Shown here one piece after another: positions 48,063 through 60,343 of a stretch of 64,000 bases of DNA. This DNA is from Periplaneta americana. Lineage: Eukaryota; Arthropoda; Insecta; Blattodea; Blattidae. The notes beneath the pieces were generated by a model. It did not search any database. It saw nothing but the letters and a program-made list of their open reading frames with translations, and was not told the DNA's origin. The number at the start of each line of letters is the position of its first letter. The stretch's first letter is position 1. The translations under genes and the position numbers were made by a program. Where the stretch lies: NCBI RefSeq assembly GCF_040183065.1, contig NC_091119.1, positions 62,048,892 through 62,112,891 on the forward strand, read 5' to 3'.

Positions 48063-49360
48063 TGCTACTGCTACTAGTACATCCCAAGGCATACTAAACC
48101 AAATCCAGGAGGATTCCGTCAATATTTTGTAGTTTATGCCGTCGTTGGTTAGATCCGTAGACACATAACACTTGCAATACTACTTTGTCCATGCACTAAA
48201 TTATGAATAGTAGTGGACGATAGGAAATTTGTGGAATGACAACATGATAGGATAAGAAAACCTGTATTTATCGACAACTTAGAGATCTCATTATTTTGGA
48301 ACAGCCTGGCTTCAACCCGTTCGGCTAATAATGCGCTACTCTTGCTTTGATTTTTTTGTTTTGAATGATTATAAGGGAACTGCTGCGATAATCAAAGAAA
48401 AGTGCAAAATATGTGCGCCATAATTAAGGAATGCAACGTATTTGCATTAAGTGCTGTGTTCTTAATATACGTAGCATTTATGACACCTTCTGCAGGCACG
48501 CTACTGCCATGTCATATCGTACTATGGCTACTGAGTAATAGAATTTATTGCTGGAAAGTTTGCATATGTTTTTCGCGAGAATTACATTTAACGAACATTA
48601 CAAACTCGGAATGTTTTCTGGTATGATTAATATTCAATTAATAGTTGTGTATGATGTAATGGAGTCTTTGAGTTGAATAATATGGGTAAAAAGTATGAAG
48701 TCACAAAATTAAAAGTGGCGAAACTAAAAGCACGGAAATGTGTGGAAGAAACATCATCATAATCATCATGGTTTTTCAATTTAATTATTCCTGTGAATCC
48801 GTTCTCATTCTTAACATTATTCATTCATTCATAGTATTCTGCCTAAGGGCAGGCCTTTCACTGCAAATCCAGCATTCTCCAGTCTTTCCTATTTTCTGTC
48901 TTCCTCTTTGTCTCCGCTCTTCACATTAGAAGTCGATAAATTGAATAATAAATTACAGTAAAGCTCTTTTCTATGTACTAGCATAAAGCGCAACAATTTC
49001 CGAGAAATATACTGTAAAAGCAAACATTGAGATGTGAGTAAAACTACACAGCAAGTGTCCTTATTTTATTAATTGAGAAATATTTTCTGTGATATTAATC
49101 CTAGCAACTTAGCTGCTCTAGAATTTCATGCTACTTATCTGAGGTCTTTTTTGCATTTCAGGCTGTTTCGGTCCATCTTTTTGGGTCAATTTTCATTTTT
49201 GGTAGGCCTACTAGGCCATTTATGTAAATAAGACATTTCGGTCCCACGAAATTTTTGGTACAGCATTTTCGGTAATAGACAATTTCCGTATCACGATTTG
49301 TTGGTACAGCACTTCGGTCACTTGGGTCACTTTATGTTTTTTGTCATTGCTTAGTTTCAA
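48063..49360. other. No recognised gene; one likely repeat fragment
   Basis: AT-rich. The segment 48820-48930 (GCCTAAGGGCAGGCCTTTCA) looks like part of a repeated element, but no second copy is in this window. Near 49160-49320 the words TTTCGGT and GGTACAGCA recur. Confidence 0.4.
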
Positions 49361-49436
49361 TCATGAGGGAGGGAGGGAGAGGCAGGGGTAGGGGGGAAGG
49401 GAAGGGAGGGGAGGGAGAGGGAGAGGGAGACTGACT
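49361..49436 (+). repeat. G/A-rich tract with G-quadruplex potential
   Basis: Runs of three or more G (GGGAGGGAGGGAGA, GGGGGGAAGGGAAGGGAGGG) occur at short spacing, directly before the 39-bp array. Confidence 0.85.
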
Positions 49437-51115
49437 CTCGAACTGGGAACACTGAGCATGTGCAGTGTGTCATAACAGAAACTTGGAATGCTGAGGATGC
49501 GCATTGTGTTGAAACTGGAACTCGAAATACTGAGCATGCGCAATGTGTTAAAACTTGAACTTCAAATATTCAGCATGCGCAGTGTGTTATAACAGGAATT
49601 TAGGAATACTAAGCATGCGCAATATTCAGCATGCGCATTGTGTTATAACTGGAACTAGGAATATTCAGTATGCGCAGTGTGTTAAACTGGAACTTGTAAT
49701 ACTGTGCATGCGCAGTTTGTCACAACTCCTACTGTGCATACGCAGTATGATATAACTGGAACTCCCAATACTGAGCATGCGGATTGGTTTGAACCTGGAT
49801 TTTGGAATACCGTGCATGCGCAGTATGTTAAAACTGGAACTTGAAATATCGAGCATGCGCACTGTGTTTAAACTGGAACAAAGAATACTGAGCATGTGCA
49901 GCGTGTCATAACTAGAATTTAGAGTACTGAGCATGCGCAGTATGATATAACTGGAACTCGCAATACTGAGCATGCGGATTGGTTTGAATCTGGATTTTGG
50001 AATACCGTGCATGCGCAGTGTGTTAAAGCTTGGAATGCTGAGCATGCGCATTGTGTTGAAACTGGAACTTGAAATACTGAGCATGCGCAGAGAGAGAGAG
50101 AGAGAGACTCGAACTGGGAACACTGAGCATGCGCAGAGAGAGAGAGACTCGAACTGGGAACACTGAGCATGCGCAGAGAGAGAGAGACTCAAACTGGGAG
50201 CATGCGCGGTATGTCATAACACAAGCTTGGAATGCTGAGCATGCGCATTGTGTTGAAACTGGAACTCGGAATGCTGAGCATGCGCATTGTGTTGAAACTG
50301 GAACTCAGAATACTAAGCATGCGCAATGTGTTAAAACTTGAACTTGAAATATTCAGCATGCGCAGTGTGTTAAACTGGAACTTGTAATATTGTGCATGCG
50401 CAGTTTGTCATAACTCGTACTAGGAATAATGGGCATGCGCAGTGTGATATAAATGGAACTCGCAATTTGAGCATGCGGAATGAGTTGAATTTGGATTTTG
50501 GAATACCGTGCATACGCAGTATGTTAAAACTGGAACTTGGAATATCGAGCATGCGCAGTGTGTTGTAACTTGGAATATTGAGCATGCTCGGTGTGTTGAA
50601 ACTGGATCTTGGAATACCGGGCATGCGCAGTTTGTTGAAACAGGAACTTGGAAAACTCAGGAAGCGCAATGTTTTTAAAATGGAAAATGGAATACTGAGC
50701 ACGCGCAGGTGTTATAACTGGAACTTGGAAGACTGAGCATGCGCAGTCTGTTAAAACAGGAAATTGGCATAGTTAACATGCGCAGGGTGTTATAACTAGA
50801 ACTTGGAAGACTGAGCATGCGCAGTTTCTAAAAATTGGAACTTTGACTACTGGGCTTGACTACTGGGCTGTGTGTCATAACTGGAACTTGAAATACTGAT
50901 CATGCGCAATGTGTTATAACAGAAACTTGGAATACTGAGCATCGGCAGTGTCTTATAAATGGAACTTGGAATAATGAGCATGCACAGTTTCTTATAACTG
51001 GAACTTCAAATCATGAGCCTGCACAGTGTTATATCAGGAATTTGTAATAATGAGCATACGCAGTTTTTCGTAACTGGAACTTGGATTGCTGATCATGCGC
51101 AAAGTGTTAGCAATT
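49437..51115 (+). repeat. 39-bp satellite array 2
   Basis: The same family as 29798-31985, with cores such as ACTGAGCATGCGCAGTGTGT and linker ATAACTGGAACTTGG. About 43 units by length. At 50085-50190 three consecutive units have (GA)n expansions directly after GCATGCGCA. Some units recur as small blocks (CATGCGGATTGGTTTGAA twice, near 49778 and 49970). Confidence 0.95.
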
Positions 51116-52249
51116 GATTCATTAATGTTTAATATCACACCTTTGAACAAATTAATTCTCTTAAGTCATACCTTCTTTTATAAATGTATATTTTTCAATC
51201 ATTACACAACTAAACCACCATGGCTATAAACTAGCATAATTCTTTTACATCATATCAATGTGAGCGGACCACTGCACGTACTCATCGCACATATATAAAC
51301 GTAAGTTCCCAAACACTACACAGGGTGGAAGGTAATCTTTTACAATCCTTCAGACAAATAACAGATCATGTCATTTGGGAATGTTTGACAATTTTTTTTT
51401 CATACGACCAATTTTTTTGTAATATTTCGAGAAAACGAATGTTGCACCGTTGTAGAGAATAGCAGTGTTTACTTCGCGAGATCACTGCACTCCAGAATAC
51501 TGAATGCCGCTCCAATCATCTACTTGATCCCTTAAGAGCAGAAGCGCACTGAATAGACTGGCAATATATGGCTTCTATCACAAGCTCAAGGTTCCATAAA
51601 CCATTTTCAGAGGGAGAGGGAGGGGGAGGGAGAGAGAGAGAGAGAGTGTGTGTGTGTGTGTGTGTCTAATACCTACCCACTTCACTTGCGGAAAGATGTG
51701 TTATGAAGCATTCAATATGCTGAAACGTAAAAACCACGTAACGAACATTAAGTTATTATTCCAGGGAACGCCTCAATTCACTCGTGGATAATGAATATGA
51801 ATAACATCCATCGATTAATTTAAAAGAAATCACACACAAACATACAGCAGGCCCAAAACCGCCTTTTCTGTACCAAAGATGCAGGGAACATTTATTTTCG
51901 TGAAAATCTCGAAATGAATTTTTTGCAGCATTACAACACATTTTAATACGGAAGTAAAAACAAAGCAACATAAACTGAAAAGTTAAGATAAAGCATTCCT
52001 GGATGTAAATAGACCAAGAAGGAATGATATCCTGACCTTTTTATAGTAAAAAAGTGTTCAGAGTTGTGTATCAGGAGATCTTGACGAAACTAACAAAATT
52101 GTAAGGCGTACAAGTGAAGATTCTCACAATGTTAATGAGTTTAATCTAATTTCAGAGAGATAATGTATTAATATTTTCTAATAGCCTAATTCAAATGAGT
52201 TCAACATTGGAATGATGAAATAGAAAAAGAAAAAAACACAATTTCCAAG
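51116..52249. other. No recognised gene; microsatellite
   Basis: AT-rich. A compound (GGGA)n(GA)n(GT)n tract lies at 51609-51665. Confidence 0.5.
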
Positions 52250-52291
52250 TACAGTAGACGTCTCGTTTAGGCACAGTGAAAACGTCGGAAT

Positions 52292-52562
52292 GGCATAGTT
52301 GCGCCCCGCGGTCAATCGGGAAGCCTAGGCATGGCATAATTGCGCCCCGAAGAAATCAGGTAGTAGAATGGACATGGCATAGTTGCGCCCCGCGGTCAAT
52401 CGGGAGGCCTAGGCATGGCATAGTTGCGCCCCGAAGAAATAAGGTAGTAGAATGGACATGGCATAGTTGCGCCCCGAAGAAATCAGGTAGTAGAATGGAC
52501 ATGGCATAGTTGCACCCCGAAGAAATCAGGTAGCAGATTGGACACGTCATAGTTGCGCCCCG
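52292..52562 (+). repeat. Tandem array of 41-43 bp units with GC-rich core
   Basis: Units of two kinds share GGCATAGTTGCGCCCC. One continues GCGGTCAATCGGGA.GCCTAG, the other GAAGAAATCAGGTAGTAGA. Their order is A-B-A-B-B-B, then a partial unit. The 77-codon frame across it is a by-product. Confidence 0.93.
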
Positions 52563-52914
52563 ATGGACATAGTACGCAAAATAAATAAATTACTTTAAAA
52601 TATTATAATGGTAGCTACATTGAAATCAGGTAGCCTGACATATGATCAATTTTGCTATTTAAAATAACACTTTTTTTATTAATCACACACAATAAATGAA
52701 CTATTTTTTGTTTGTACACCGATATCTTAACCCTATGGTACAGGGTTCCAAAAATTGAAACTTGGAACAATTGTGAATTGTTAACTCTTTACCCTTTTCA
52801 CTAAACTTAACATTCATTTTAAATTAACCTCACTATACGCCACAGACGGTGTGAAAATCACTAATAAAATGTCAAGACTGCTAAAGCCCCATACTCCAAC
52901 GGCTCGCTCATTTG

Positions 52915-53100
52915 AATATGTCAGTAAAGTACTGCCAACTTCATGGTGTTCATTTTTACGGTAGGCTATCGATAATCACTGCACGAATAGAAAAAACAGT
53001 TAATAAAGTATTGCCAACCTCATGATGTTCATTTTTACGGTAAGCTAAACAGTAGAAAAACAGTTAAAAAGTACTGCCAACTTCATGGTGTTCATTTTAA
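52915..53100 (+). repeat. Three-copy tandem repeat inside the nested element
   Basis: TACTGCCAACTTCATGGTGT followed by TCATTTTTACGGTA..GCTA recurs near 52929, 53008 and 53081, with shortened linkers around AAAAACAGTTAA. Confidence 0.85.
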
Positions 53101-54115
53101 TAAATATTAAATCGAATAAGAAATCAATAAGGTTGGTTGATTACGAGTCTCGAGTTCCCGTAGTATCTTTTTCTCTGCCTATTTCATCGGGGCGTAACTA
53201 TGCCATGCCCCTTTTCTCTACCTGATGGGAACGGGGCGCAACTATGCCCACAAAACAGGGACCCTTTTTTATCTGCTGCATCTTACCTGACCGTGGGGCG
53301 CAACTATGCCCTGCCCGAAAAAGTAAACAAAGTGCAGGTAACGTATGGGGGAAGGATGAGCAGTATGATAAACACGAGAGATGCATAAGGTTTTAGTTAC
53401 AACATTTATGGTGGAGCATTAATTGAAATTATATTTTCCAAAAACACACCAAACAAAAGAACACAAATTGCATAACGTTATCATATATACATTGTAACAA
53501 AAAAACAATACAACTGCAACGTTGAAATAAATGGTCTGAAGTGACCACTATTTCCTGAACATAATTATCCCTTCTCAAAATTCAATTCATTCAGGAATAC
53601 CTTGAGAAGAGAAAATTATGTTTAGGAAACAGTGCTCTCACTTCAGACCAATATATTGTAATTTTGTTAATTCGGCCACAGAAAACGGTGATATGTTAGT
53701 CATATAGAGAATGTAATTCATGACCGTAAAAATGCTGCTTGAAAGCAACATCATATAAGTAGCAAAATTTGATTGTTGTATTGAATTATTTCAACGTTAC
53801 AATTTTCTTGCTTGTTTGTTAAAATGTGTATGTGATAACTTTATGCAATTTGTCTTCTTTTGTTTAGTGTGTTTTTGGAAAATATAATTTCAATTAATGC
53901 TCCGCCATAAATGTTTTAACTAAAACCTTATGCATCCCTCGTGTTTATCGTACGGCTCGTCCTCCCTCCACATGTTACCTGCACTCTGTTTACGTTTTCA
54001 CTGTGCCTATACGAGACGCTCTACTGTAGCACAAATGTCATTTTTCCATACTACTATTATTTTTACCAGTTTTTATGGGCAACAAGATTAAAATTTGTTA
54101 GACGCTTGTTGTTTG

Positions 54116-54744
54116 TTGTTGTTTAGTCAATTGTCCGAAGACAGGTCTGAATCTCACAAGTGATACCAAGAATACATCACTTATGAGGCAACTAAGCCAC
54201 GATATAATGGAGTAGGGTGGCCAGTTCCTTTCCCTCACCATTGCATACAACGCCGACTAGCTATATATTACACTAGTCTTTCATAGGCTTATAGTGAAAT
54301 ATTGTAGTTGAGACGAAAAAAAGCAAACATGAGTTAGAAGCAGCAAAGCCTGAAGTTCTAAGACTTTATTGGATTTAATCAGACCTGATAAGGAACAATA
54401 TTCTGAATTTGTTTTCCATAAAATGTTATGGGTTCGAGTCCGCGAGCTTGGAACTCGATGGGTGATACAATAACCGCTTGACCACTGGCGACGATTTGCA
54501 GAGAAAGAATAGCTGAATTAGTTTTGAATAAAACTTTTCATTACTGTGGACGAGATGAAGAAATTGAAAGAGACAAAAGAATTGCTAAGAACACGAAAAA
54601 ATTTTACAAAACATTATGAAGATAAATAAACATTGGTAGGGGAAAAAATACTGCACTCAGAATCAGTGCTCAATATCAATGGCGTCAAATTATATGGGCT
54701 CGTGGGGCCTGAGCCCACCCAATAATTTGTCGTCTTATTAATTT

Positions 54745-54776
<32 letters not shown>

Positions 54777-54880
54777 TTCCTTTTCCATTCTTTCCTGGTT
54801 TAGTTACCTCATGAGTGATGCCTTACTGGTGTCATTTATGAGGTACAAACCTGTATTCGGACAGTTGACTAGACAAGAAC
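54116..54880. repeat. Inverted pair of an interspersed repeat end
   Basis: TAGTCAATTGTCCGAAGACA (54124 onward to about 54205) is matched on the opposite strand by TAGTCAACTGTCCGAATACA (54870 down to about 54790). Both continue through a similar GATA/GACACCA..CATCACT.ATGAGG region. They may be terminal repeats of one old element or two copies in opposite orientation. An (ATC)n run sits at 54747-54775. Confidence 0.6.
54425..54505 (-). mobile_element. tRNA-derived SINE head fragment
   Basis: On the minus strand an A-box-like CAGTGGTCAAGCGGTTA and a B-box-like GGACTCGAACC are spaced as in a tRNA. Cloverleaf pairing is poor and no SINE body was recognised. Confidence 0.5.
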
Positions 54881-56941
54881 ATGTTATGTGAGGGTTGCTT
54901 ATTGAAATCAGTAAATTACAATACTTAAAATTTCAATAAGTAAGGATGAATCATTGGTGTGCACTTTATTTATCTCTCCTAGTGCCACATAAGGATAGTG
55001 CTGAAAAGTTAGATTCAGAAGATGTTTGTGACGAATTTATAGGGAGAAACACATTTGCGTCACTCCGTGCTACGTAATAGTGAGTCCACTTTCGTATTAT
55101 CAATTTATAGTTAGAAAGAATTCAAGTCCCCAAGTTAAAATGTTTATATAATTGTAACGTTCTATTTAATTAAGCCTACTGGAAATGGATAATTCTGCAG
55201 AACAGCTGCGCACAAGATAATGCGGAGATTCTTTTTGTTTAGTTAGGCCTACCAGTATGAAGGAACAAACTGGAATGTTACAAGTAAATGGAACATAGGC
55301 CCTAACTACATACATTACAGAATCGTTCTAATCTCCATTTTGATATTTTTAGCATTGTACAGTATATTGTATAGGCCTATACTATCCGTAGTCACATCAA
55401 TATTAAGAAAAATAATATCATTAAAGGGAGGATTTATGAGATTCTTTTGGGAAATTATGACCAAGTGTTTGAGCCCACCCAATGTTTTTAAAAAGTTGGT
55501 GTCACTGCTCAAAGATCATAGATATAGGATTTTTCAGAACATTATTGAGTTCGACCAGATTTCAAAGCGAAAAAAGCACTGAAATTCCTCTCATTTCAAA
55601 AGTATTAAAATGTTGTAGATAAGGCAATGGAATACCAGAGAAAATGTAAACAACATGTTTGAATAGACAAATACTACCTCTCGTTATTTTATCTATGAAT
55701 ATCTATCAAGAGTTTTACGAGATATTGGACGACTTGTTGTGAGCTCAAGTAAGAAAATTTTTCTATTAAAATCAGCAGCAAAATAGATTCATGGAACCAG
55801 TTCGGAAGTCATTAGAGAAAAATTATTCTGTGTGGCCAGAGTCTTGCACCAAGAGCTGATAATGCTGTAAGTCAAAGGCGCAAGTTTGCAGCATTCCTGC
55901 CCGAAGTAGCTGCTGTGTGAAATATTATAAGCTGATACCAGAGAGGTTATCGGAAACTGAGCAAGTGCATCGGCGAGGACACGAATGACGTCACAAACTA
56001 GTCCACTTAGCTGATGTTTTTTTTACATTTTTAATCATTAATATTTAGAGAAAACTGAATGGCATTAAATACTTTGTTTGTTGTTACATAACGCGCTGAT
56101 ATTGCACATTAATCAGAAGACTCGTTGAAGCACAGTAATAGATAGAAACAACGTAGTATCTTGCTCTTCAAGTCTTTTTTGATAGAGATTTCTGTCAATA
56201 ATGTTTCATCGTCTCTTTTGTCTTCTTTTTGCTCCTTTTTAATCATTTCTTTCTTATACTTTCTCAATTCCTTTTATTGCCTTCTTCATAATCTTTCTAC
56301 CTGTTAATTATCACGTTGCAGTCCTCCTGGCTATCTCTCTGTTCGTCCTGGAGACGTTAAATTGTCTCTCTAGGTAAAAAATTACGTAAATTGCCTTCTC
56401 TCTACATGAAGGCACGTAAATTGCCTCTTCTTTACCTTAGAGAATTAACGCGCTTCCCGTTTATAAATACGCCACTGTCGCCAATATTTTCCTTCCCATT
56501 TGCAGACACAGGACTGTCGTAACACAGGCTTATGTGTGTAATTCGAACAGATTACTGATAGAGTTAAAAATGTGGTTCAGTATGATTAAAATATAGGTCA
56601 GTTTCAATTCCGAAAAAGTGATAAGATTTAAAAGTCCTTAAAACATTAAATAATTTCTTTAAAGAGGCAGGAATTTAAAACAAACAGTCGTTACAAACTC
56701 AAGTTGAGTAATCTATTCTTGCAGAAGTGGTAAGTATTTTCTTTTGTGAAAACAGTTCCCTTGGAGGCAATTTACATCACACCGTTCGTCCATCCAGCTG
56801 TCCTCGTACAGCAGTTGTTTCTGAACTGTTAGATGGATTGTGCACACATTCAATAACCCTATCTATGAATAAATTTATCTGGGAATTACGTTCGTGAAAT
56901 ACAACTTTCACTAAAAATATATTAATATATATATTTAGTTG
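54881..56941. other. No recognised gene
   Basis: AT-rich DNA. Short complementary frames at 55315-55582 lie on both strands and have no recognisable domain. A stretch near 56335-56450 repeats CGTAAATTGCCT twice. Confidence 0.4.
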
Positions 56942-57213
56942 AAACTGTCATCCGCGGTGATATTTTGGTTACCACGCTCGTCGCTGAATCCAAAAGTTCC
57001 CGAGTTCAGTTCTAGCTGAGGTGATGGAATTAGAAGGACGATAAAATTTTTAACATTGCTTCCTTCGAGAAAGAAGTAATGCAGTGGATTTTCTGTCGTA
57101 CATTTACGACAAGGAATCTAGCTAAGATAAAAGACTCAGGCAAAATTCGGGGACCATTTTTTGTCCACTTTGAATTTTAACGCTGAACAATCTCTGGAGT
57201 TAAAAAAAAAAAA
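56942..57213 (+). mobile_element. SINE-like tRNA-derived element, family C, copy 2
   Basis: Shares its body with 47788-48062 (GATAAAATTTTTAACATTGC, CTGAACAATCTCTGGAGTT) and ends in a 16-base poly(A) at 57198-57213. B-box-like CCGAGTTCAGTTCTAGC is near 57000; the A-box region is eroded. Confidence 0.75.
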
Positions 57214-57772
57214 AAAAGACGATTAACTCAAAATCGGCTAGAATGATTATTTGTAATTTTATTTTTAGCATTAGTTGAAGCGATATATGAAATGGAGTGA
57301 GTAGAATGTCGCCAGATCTCTAAGTTTCGGAGAAATTAATTATTATAACAGGAATTATTTCTAATTCTGACTGACAATATTGTCTAAGTGCCATACGCCT
57401 CAGTCTTTACCAGATCTAGCCAGGTATTCACTACCCTTAGGAAAGGGCGTCTCATTTCTATAGCATTAACTTCACTTGTCATGAACACATTTGTTATGCA
57501 CAAGTGAACCACTGAAGGAAGGTCTAAAATATTTTAAGATATAAGTTCCGAGTTTCGTGAACAGAAAAATAATATTGGAAGTGACAATAAATTCATACAA
57601 CTATTTTATGTAAATTTGTGAAATATTTGTATAATATACGTTTACTGATCGTTAACAGGAAACCACAAATTTAAGTCATACACTAAGTGTGCACTCAATG
57701 CTGGGCTCTGACGTTCTGTCAACCCACTTGAGATGTGTAGGTATAAGAGGAGTAATTGAGCCTTGTACAGTT
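57214..57772. other. No recognised gene
   Basis: AT-rich sequence. Nothing recognised. Confidence 0.4.
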
Positions 57773-57846
57773 CCTGGGTAGCTCAGTCGGTAGAGCGTTG
57801 GCGCGCTCAGCTAAAATTCCCCGGTTCGACACCCGGCTCTGGAACA
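57773..57846 (+). ncRNA. tRNA-like sequence (tRNA pseudogene or SINE head)
   Basis: Clear A-box (TAGCTCAGTCGGTAGAGC) and B-box (GGTTCGACACC). D arm GCTC/GAGC, anticodon stem TTGGC/GCTAA with one wobble pair, loop GCGCTCA (anticodon GCT), T stem CCGGG-like. The acceptor stem has a mismatch and base 33 is C where true tRNAs have U. No CCA or SINE body follows. Most likely a tRNA-derived repeat head. Confidence 0.6.
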
Positions 57847-57945
57847 ATTTATCCCTTCAAATTATTTAATAAACTCAGAAATTTACATGGAGACTAAAGA
57901 AGCAGAAGAGACGATTTATGTGTGTTAGTCCTCTTAAAGAAGTAA

Positions 57946-58290
57946 AAAGACTTCTCCTTCAACATGACAGTGCGAGGCCACACAGAAACTTGCACACCCG
58001 TCAAAACTCAGACGGACTGTTCTTCCTCAACCAGCATACAGCCCAGAACTTGCATCATCTGACTACCATATGTTTGGACGTCTGAAGGATGCAATACGCG
58101 GAAAACGATACGACAATGACGAGGAGGTGGTAGTCTACGCAAAGACGTAGCTGAGAGAAAGACCAGTAACGGCATACAGACTCTACCATGTAGGTGGTGT
58201 TAAGGCCATGGATTTGAACGGAGACTATGTGGAAAAATACGTATTTGTAACCGATGAATTGAGGAAAAACGTGGTATATTTGCAATTGCA
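57946..58290 (+). pseudogene. Mariner-type transposase C-terminal half
   Basis: Reading across one frame change, LLQHDSARPH (second catalytic Asp region) is followed by FGWTVLPQPAYSPELASSDY-like sequence, HMFGRLKDAIRGKRYDNDEE and a tail ending NGDYVEKYVFVTDELRKN. The SSDYHMFG block carries the third catalytic Asp of mariner/Tc transposases. A stop lies after VVVYAKT. The N-terminal half is absent. Confidence 0.85.
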
Positions 58291-58299
58291 ATAAAACAA

Positions 58300-59075
58300 A
58301 CCTTGAACGAGAAAAAAATTTGGAGCATTACTTAAAGAACGACTCACGTACAATGACAGATAGGCTACAATATTTTTACCTCACGCGCTGTTGAGTACAA
58401 AATTAACCAAAATGAAAAGCTGTTCATTGTCGGTATATAACATAATTTCGTAAAAAGGGCAATACAGCTGCACGTTGGAAGACACCGATGGGTCAGTGAA
58501 ACAAATTTGCATGGGAACTAGTTTTATTATCGCACACTCACGGCACTTTGTTGCACAATCCTCCAGGGACGACGACTTTTTACAGCTTGTCTTGCCGGTG
58601 TTTCCAAACTGCCGGAAAGTAGTTACCCTTATCTTTGTATAATTACTTATTCTGGGGAAACGCGTATTTCGATAGATGCACACCGTTTTATCAGTCAGTG
58701 TAAGTAAAGTAGTACTATCTCGACATTTAAAGAATTTATGCAACACAATTGAGTAGATGAGCACTTGTACAAGCAGGCTGTTCTATTTTCATTACTGAGA
58801 TACACTAACAAATTAAAGTGTTGAAGAAACGAAAGAACTGTAACACAAATATTATCTCTACGTAATAATTTTATACATAAATACAACAAATATTCTTTGA
58901 ACAAATTTTCAACAGTTACTTCATAAATTTAAATAATCAGTTGTCCTGTTCCGAGGGCTTCTCCACATATATGGTAAACTTCTACGAAATATGCGGCATC
59001 ATACAGCAAGATATATAAAAACGACTGTCTTGAGAAACAAAGGTTATCCTGTTTATGAAGAAGTACATGTCATGG
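58300..59075. other. No confirmed gene
   Basis: AT-rich. A 127-codon minus-strand frame (58764-58381) contains a small stretch with exon-like borders at 58608-58542. Confidence 0.4.
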
Positions 59076-59504
59076 TATACAGGGTGATTCACGAGGATTT
59101 ACCGTCCCTTACGGAGCTTATTTCCGAAGACATTTTAAGCAAGAAATGTCATATAAACATTTATCCTAATCTCAATATTTTCAGAATAGAATTACACTAA
59201 TTTGAAGTTCTTTGTAAAATATCATTATTTTTTAGTTTTAAGGGTAAAAGAATATTACAGATAAAGAATGAACTATTCAGAAGTATCTTTTCTTTAATTA
59301 TTCTGAAGCTAAAAATGTGTTGTAAATTTCATAGTTGCTTCGCAGAGATTTTTTTTTCTTTTCGATTTTTAACTACAAAATTATATTTCATTACGCATTT
59401 ATCAAACAATTGTTGCAAATGACGCCACTCTTGTAAATTATTTAAGACTGTACATTAGGACGCTTAATTAAACTGTAAAGTATCATGCTCCTAAAGTCGT
59501 ATTA

Positions 59505-60086
59505 CAGACGTGGACAAATTATTAACAAAATTGACGATTTTTATGATAATTCTGTTCACAAAATTTGACTTTTCAATTTAAACTACAGTTGACAATTTTG
59601 CATATTTCCATCATTACAGTAGACAGAAATATGCAAAAATGTCAACTGTAGTTTAAATTGAAGAGTCAAATTTTGTAAAAATATGTAATAAAAATCTTCA
59701 ATTCTGCTAATAATTTGTAAATTAGTAAAAATGTCAACTGCATTGAAGAGTCAAATTTTGTAAAAATATAAAACAAAAATCTTCAGTTTTGCTAATAATT
59801 TGGAAATATCCAAAATGTCAACTGTAGCCCAAATTGAAGAATCGAATTTTGTAAAAATATACAATAAAAACTTTCAGTTTTGCTAATAATTTGTCAATAT
59901 GCAAAAATATCCAATGTAGTCCAAATTGAGGAGTTAAATTTTGAAAAATATACAATACAAATCTTCAATTTGGCTAATTATTTGTAAATACACAAAAATG
60001 TCAACTGTAGTCCAAATTGAAAAATCATATTTTGTAAAAATATATAAAAAAAATCTTCAATTTTGCTAATAATTTGTCCACGTCTG
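59505..60086. mobile_element. Tc1/mariner-like MITE made of tandem units
   Basis: Both ends read CAGACGTGGACAAATTATTA inward, flanked by TA (59503-59504 and 60087-60088). The interior is about five tandem units of roughly 91 bp (ATGTCAACTGTAG..AAATTG..TTTTGTAAAAATAT..CTTCA..TTTGCTAATAATTTG). The terminal repeats are themselves copies of this unit in opposite orientation at the left end. No coding capacity. Confidence 0.88.
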
Positions 60087-60343
60087 TAATTTGTAACAAT
60101 TTTTGTGATGAGTAAGAATGATGTCATTTTTAGTCAAAAATTGAAAAATAAAATCGTACAAAGCAATTAACAATACATTTTTAGCTTCAGAACACTAGCC
60201 AATTACAGAAATGACACTTCTGAATAGTTCATTCTCTATTTGTAATATTTTTTTTTTCCTTGAAACTAAAGAAAAAAGTATTTTACTAACACCTTCAAAT
60301 TAATGTTACTTTGAAAATATTGAGATTAGCACAAATGTTTATA

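Larger units (their letters stand above)
52286..53316. mobile_element. Nested element with inverted terminal motif arrays
   Basis: It is inserted in the left arm of the foldback element between GAAAACGT (52278-52285) and GAAAAAGT (53317-53324), which look like an 8-bp duplication with one change. The left end carries seven copies of GGCATAGTTGCGCCCC or a one-base variant (52292-52560). The right end carries three of its complement (53190-53310). Between them lies about 620 bp of AT-rich DNA. It has no coding capacity. The 8-bp flank would fit hAT, but the ends (CGGAATGG, GGGCAGGG) are not typical, so the superfamily is open. Confidence 0.7.
52252..54026. mobile_element. Foldback DNA element with TA duplication (pogo/Tc1-like ends)
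   Basis: The ends read inward start CAGTAGACGTCTCGT (left) and CAGTAGAGCGTCTCGT (right), flanked by TA at 52250-52251 and 54027-54028. After a nested insertion the left arm continues at 53325-53500. It matches the complement of 53823-54010 almost completely (TGCATAAGGTTTTAGTTA, TTATATTTTCCAAAAACACA). A further inner inverted pair lies at 53534-53580 and 53615-53660. The base element is thus palindromic, about 740 bp without the insert. No transposase is present. TA plus CAGTAGA ends suggest pogo/Tigger-type mobilisation. Confidence 0.85.

Noticed and set aside
49919..50702. Frames rich in MLSI/ACSV repeats on the minus strand
   Set aside because: By-products of the 39-bp satellite; no independent coding signal.
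52276..52509. 77-codon frame with repeated HSCAPRSIG
   Set aside because: It is the translation of the 41-43 bp tandem array inside a transposable element.
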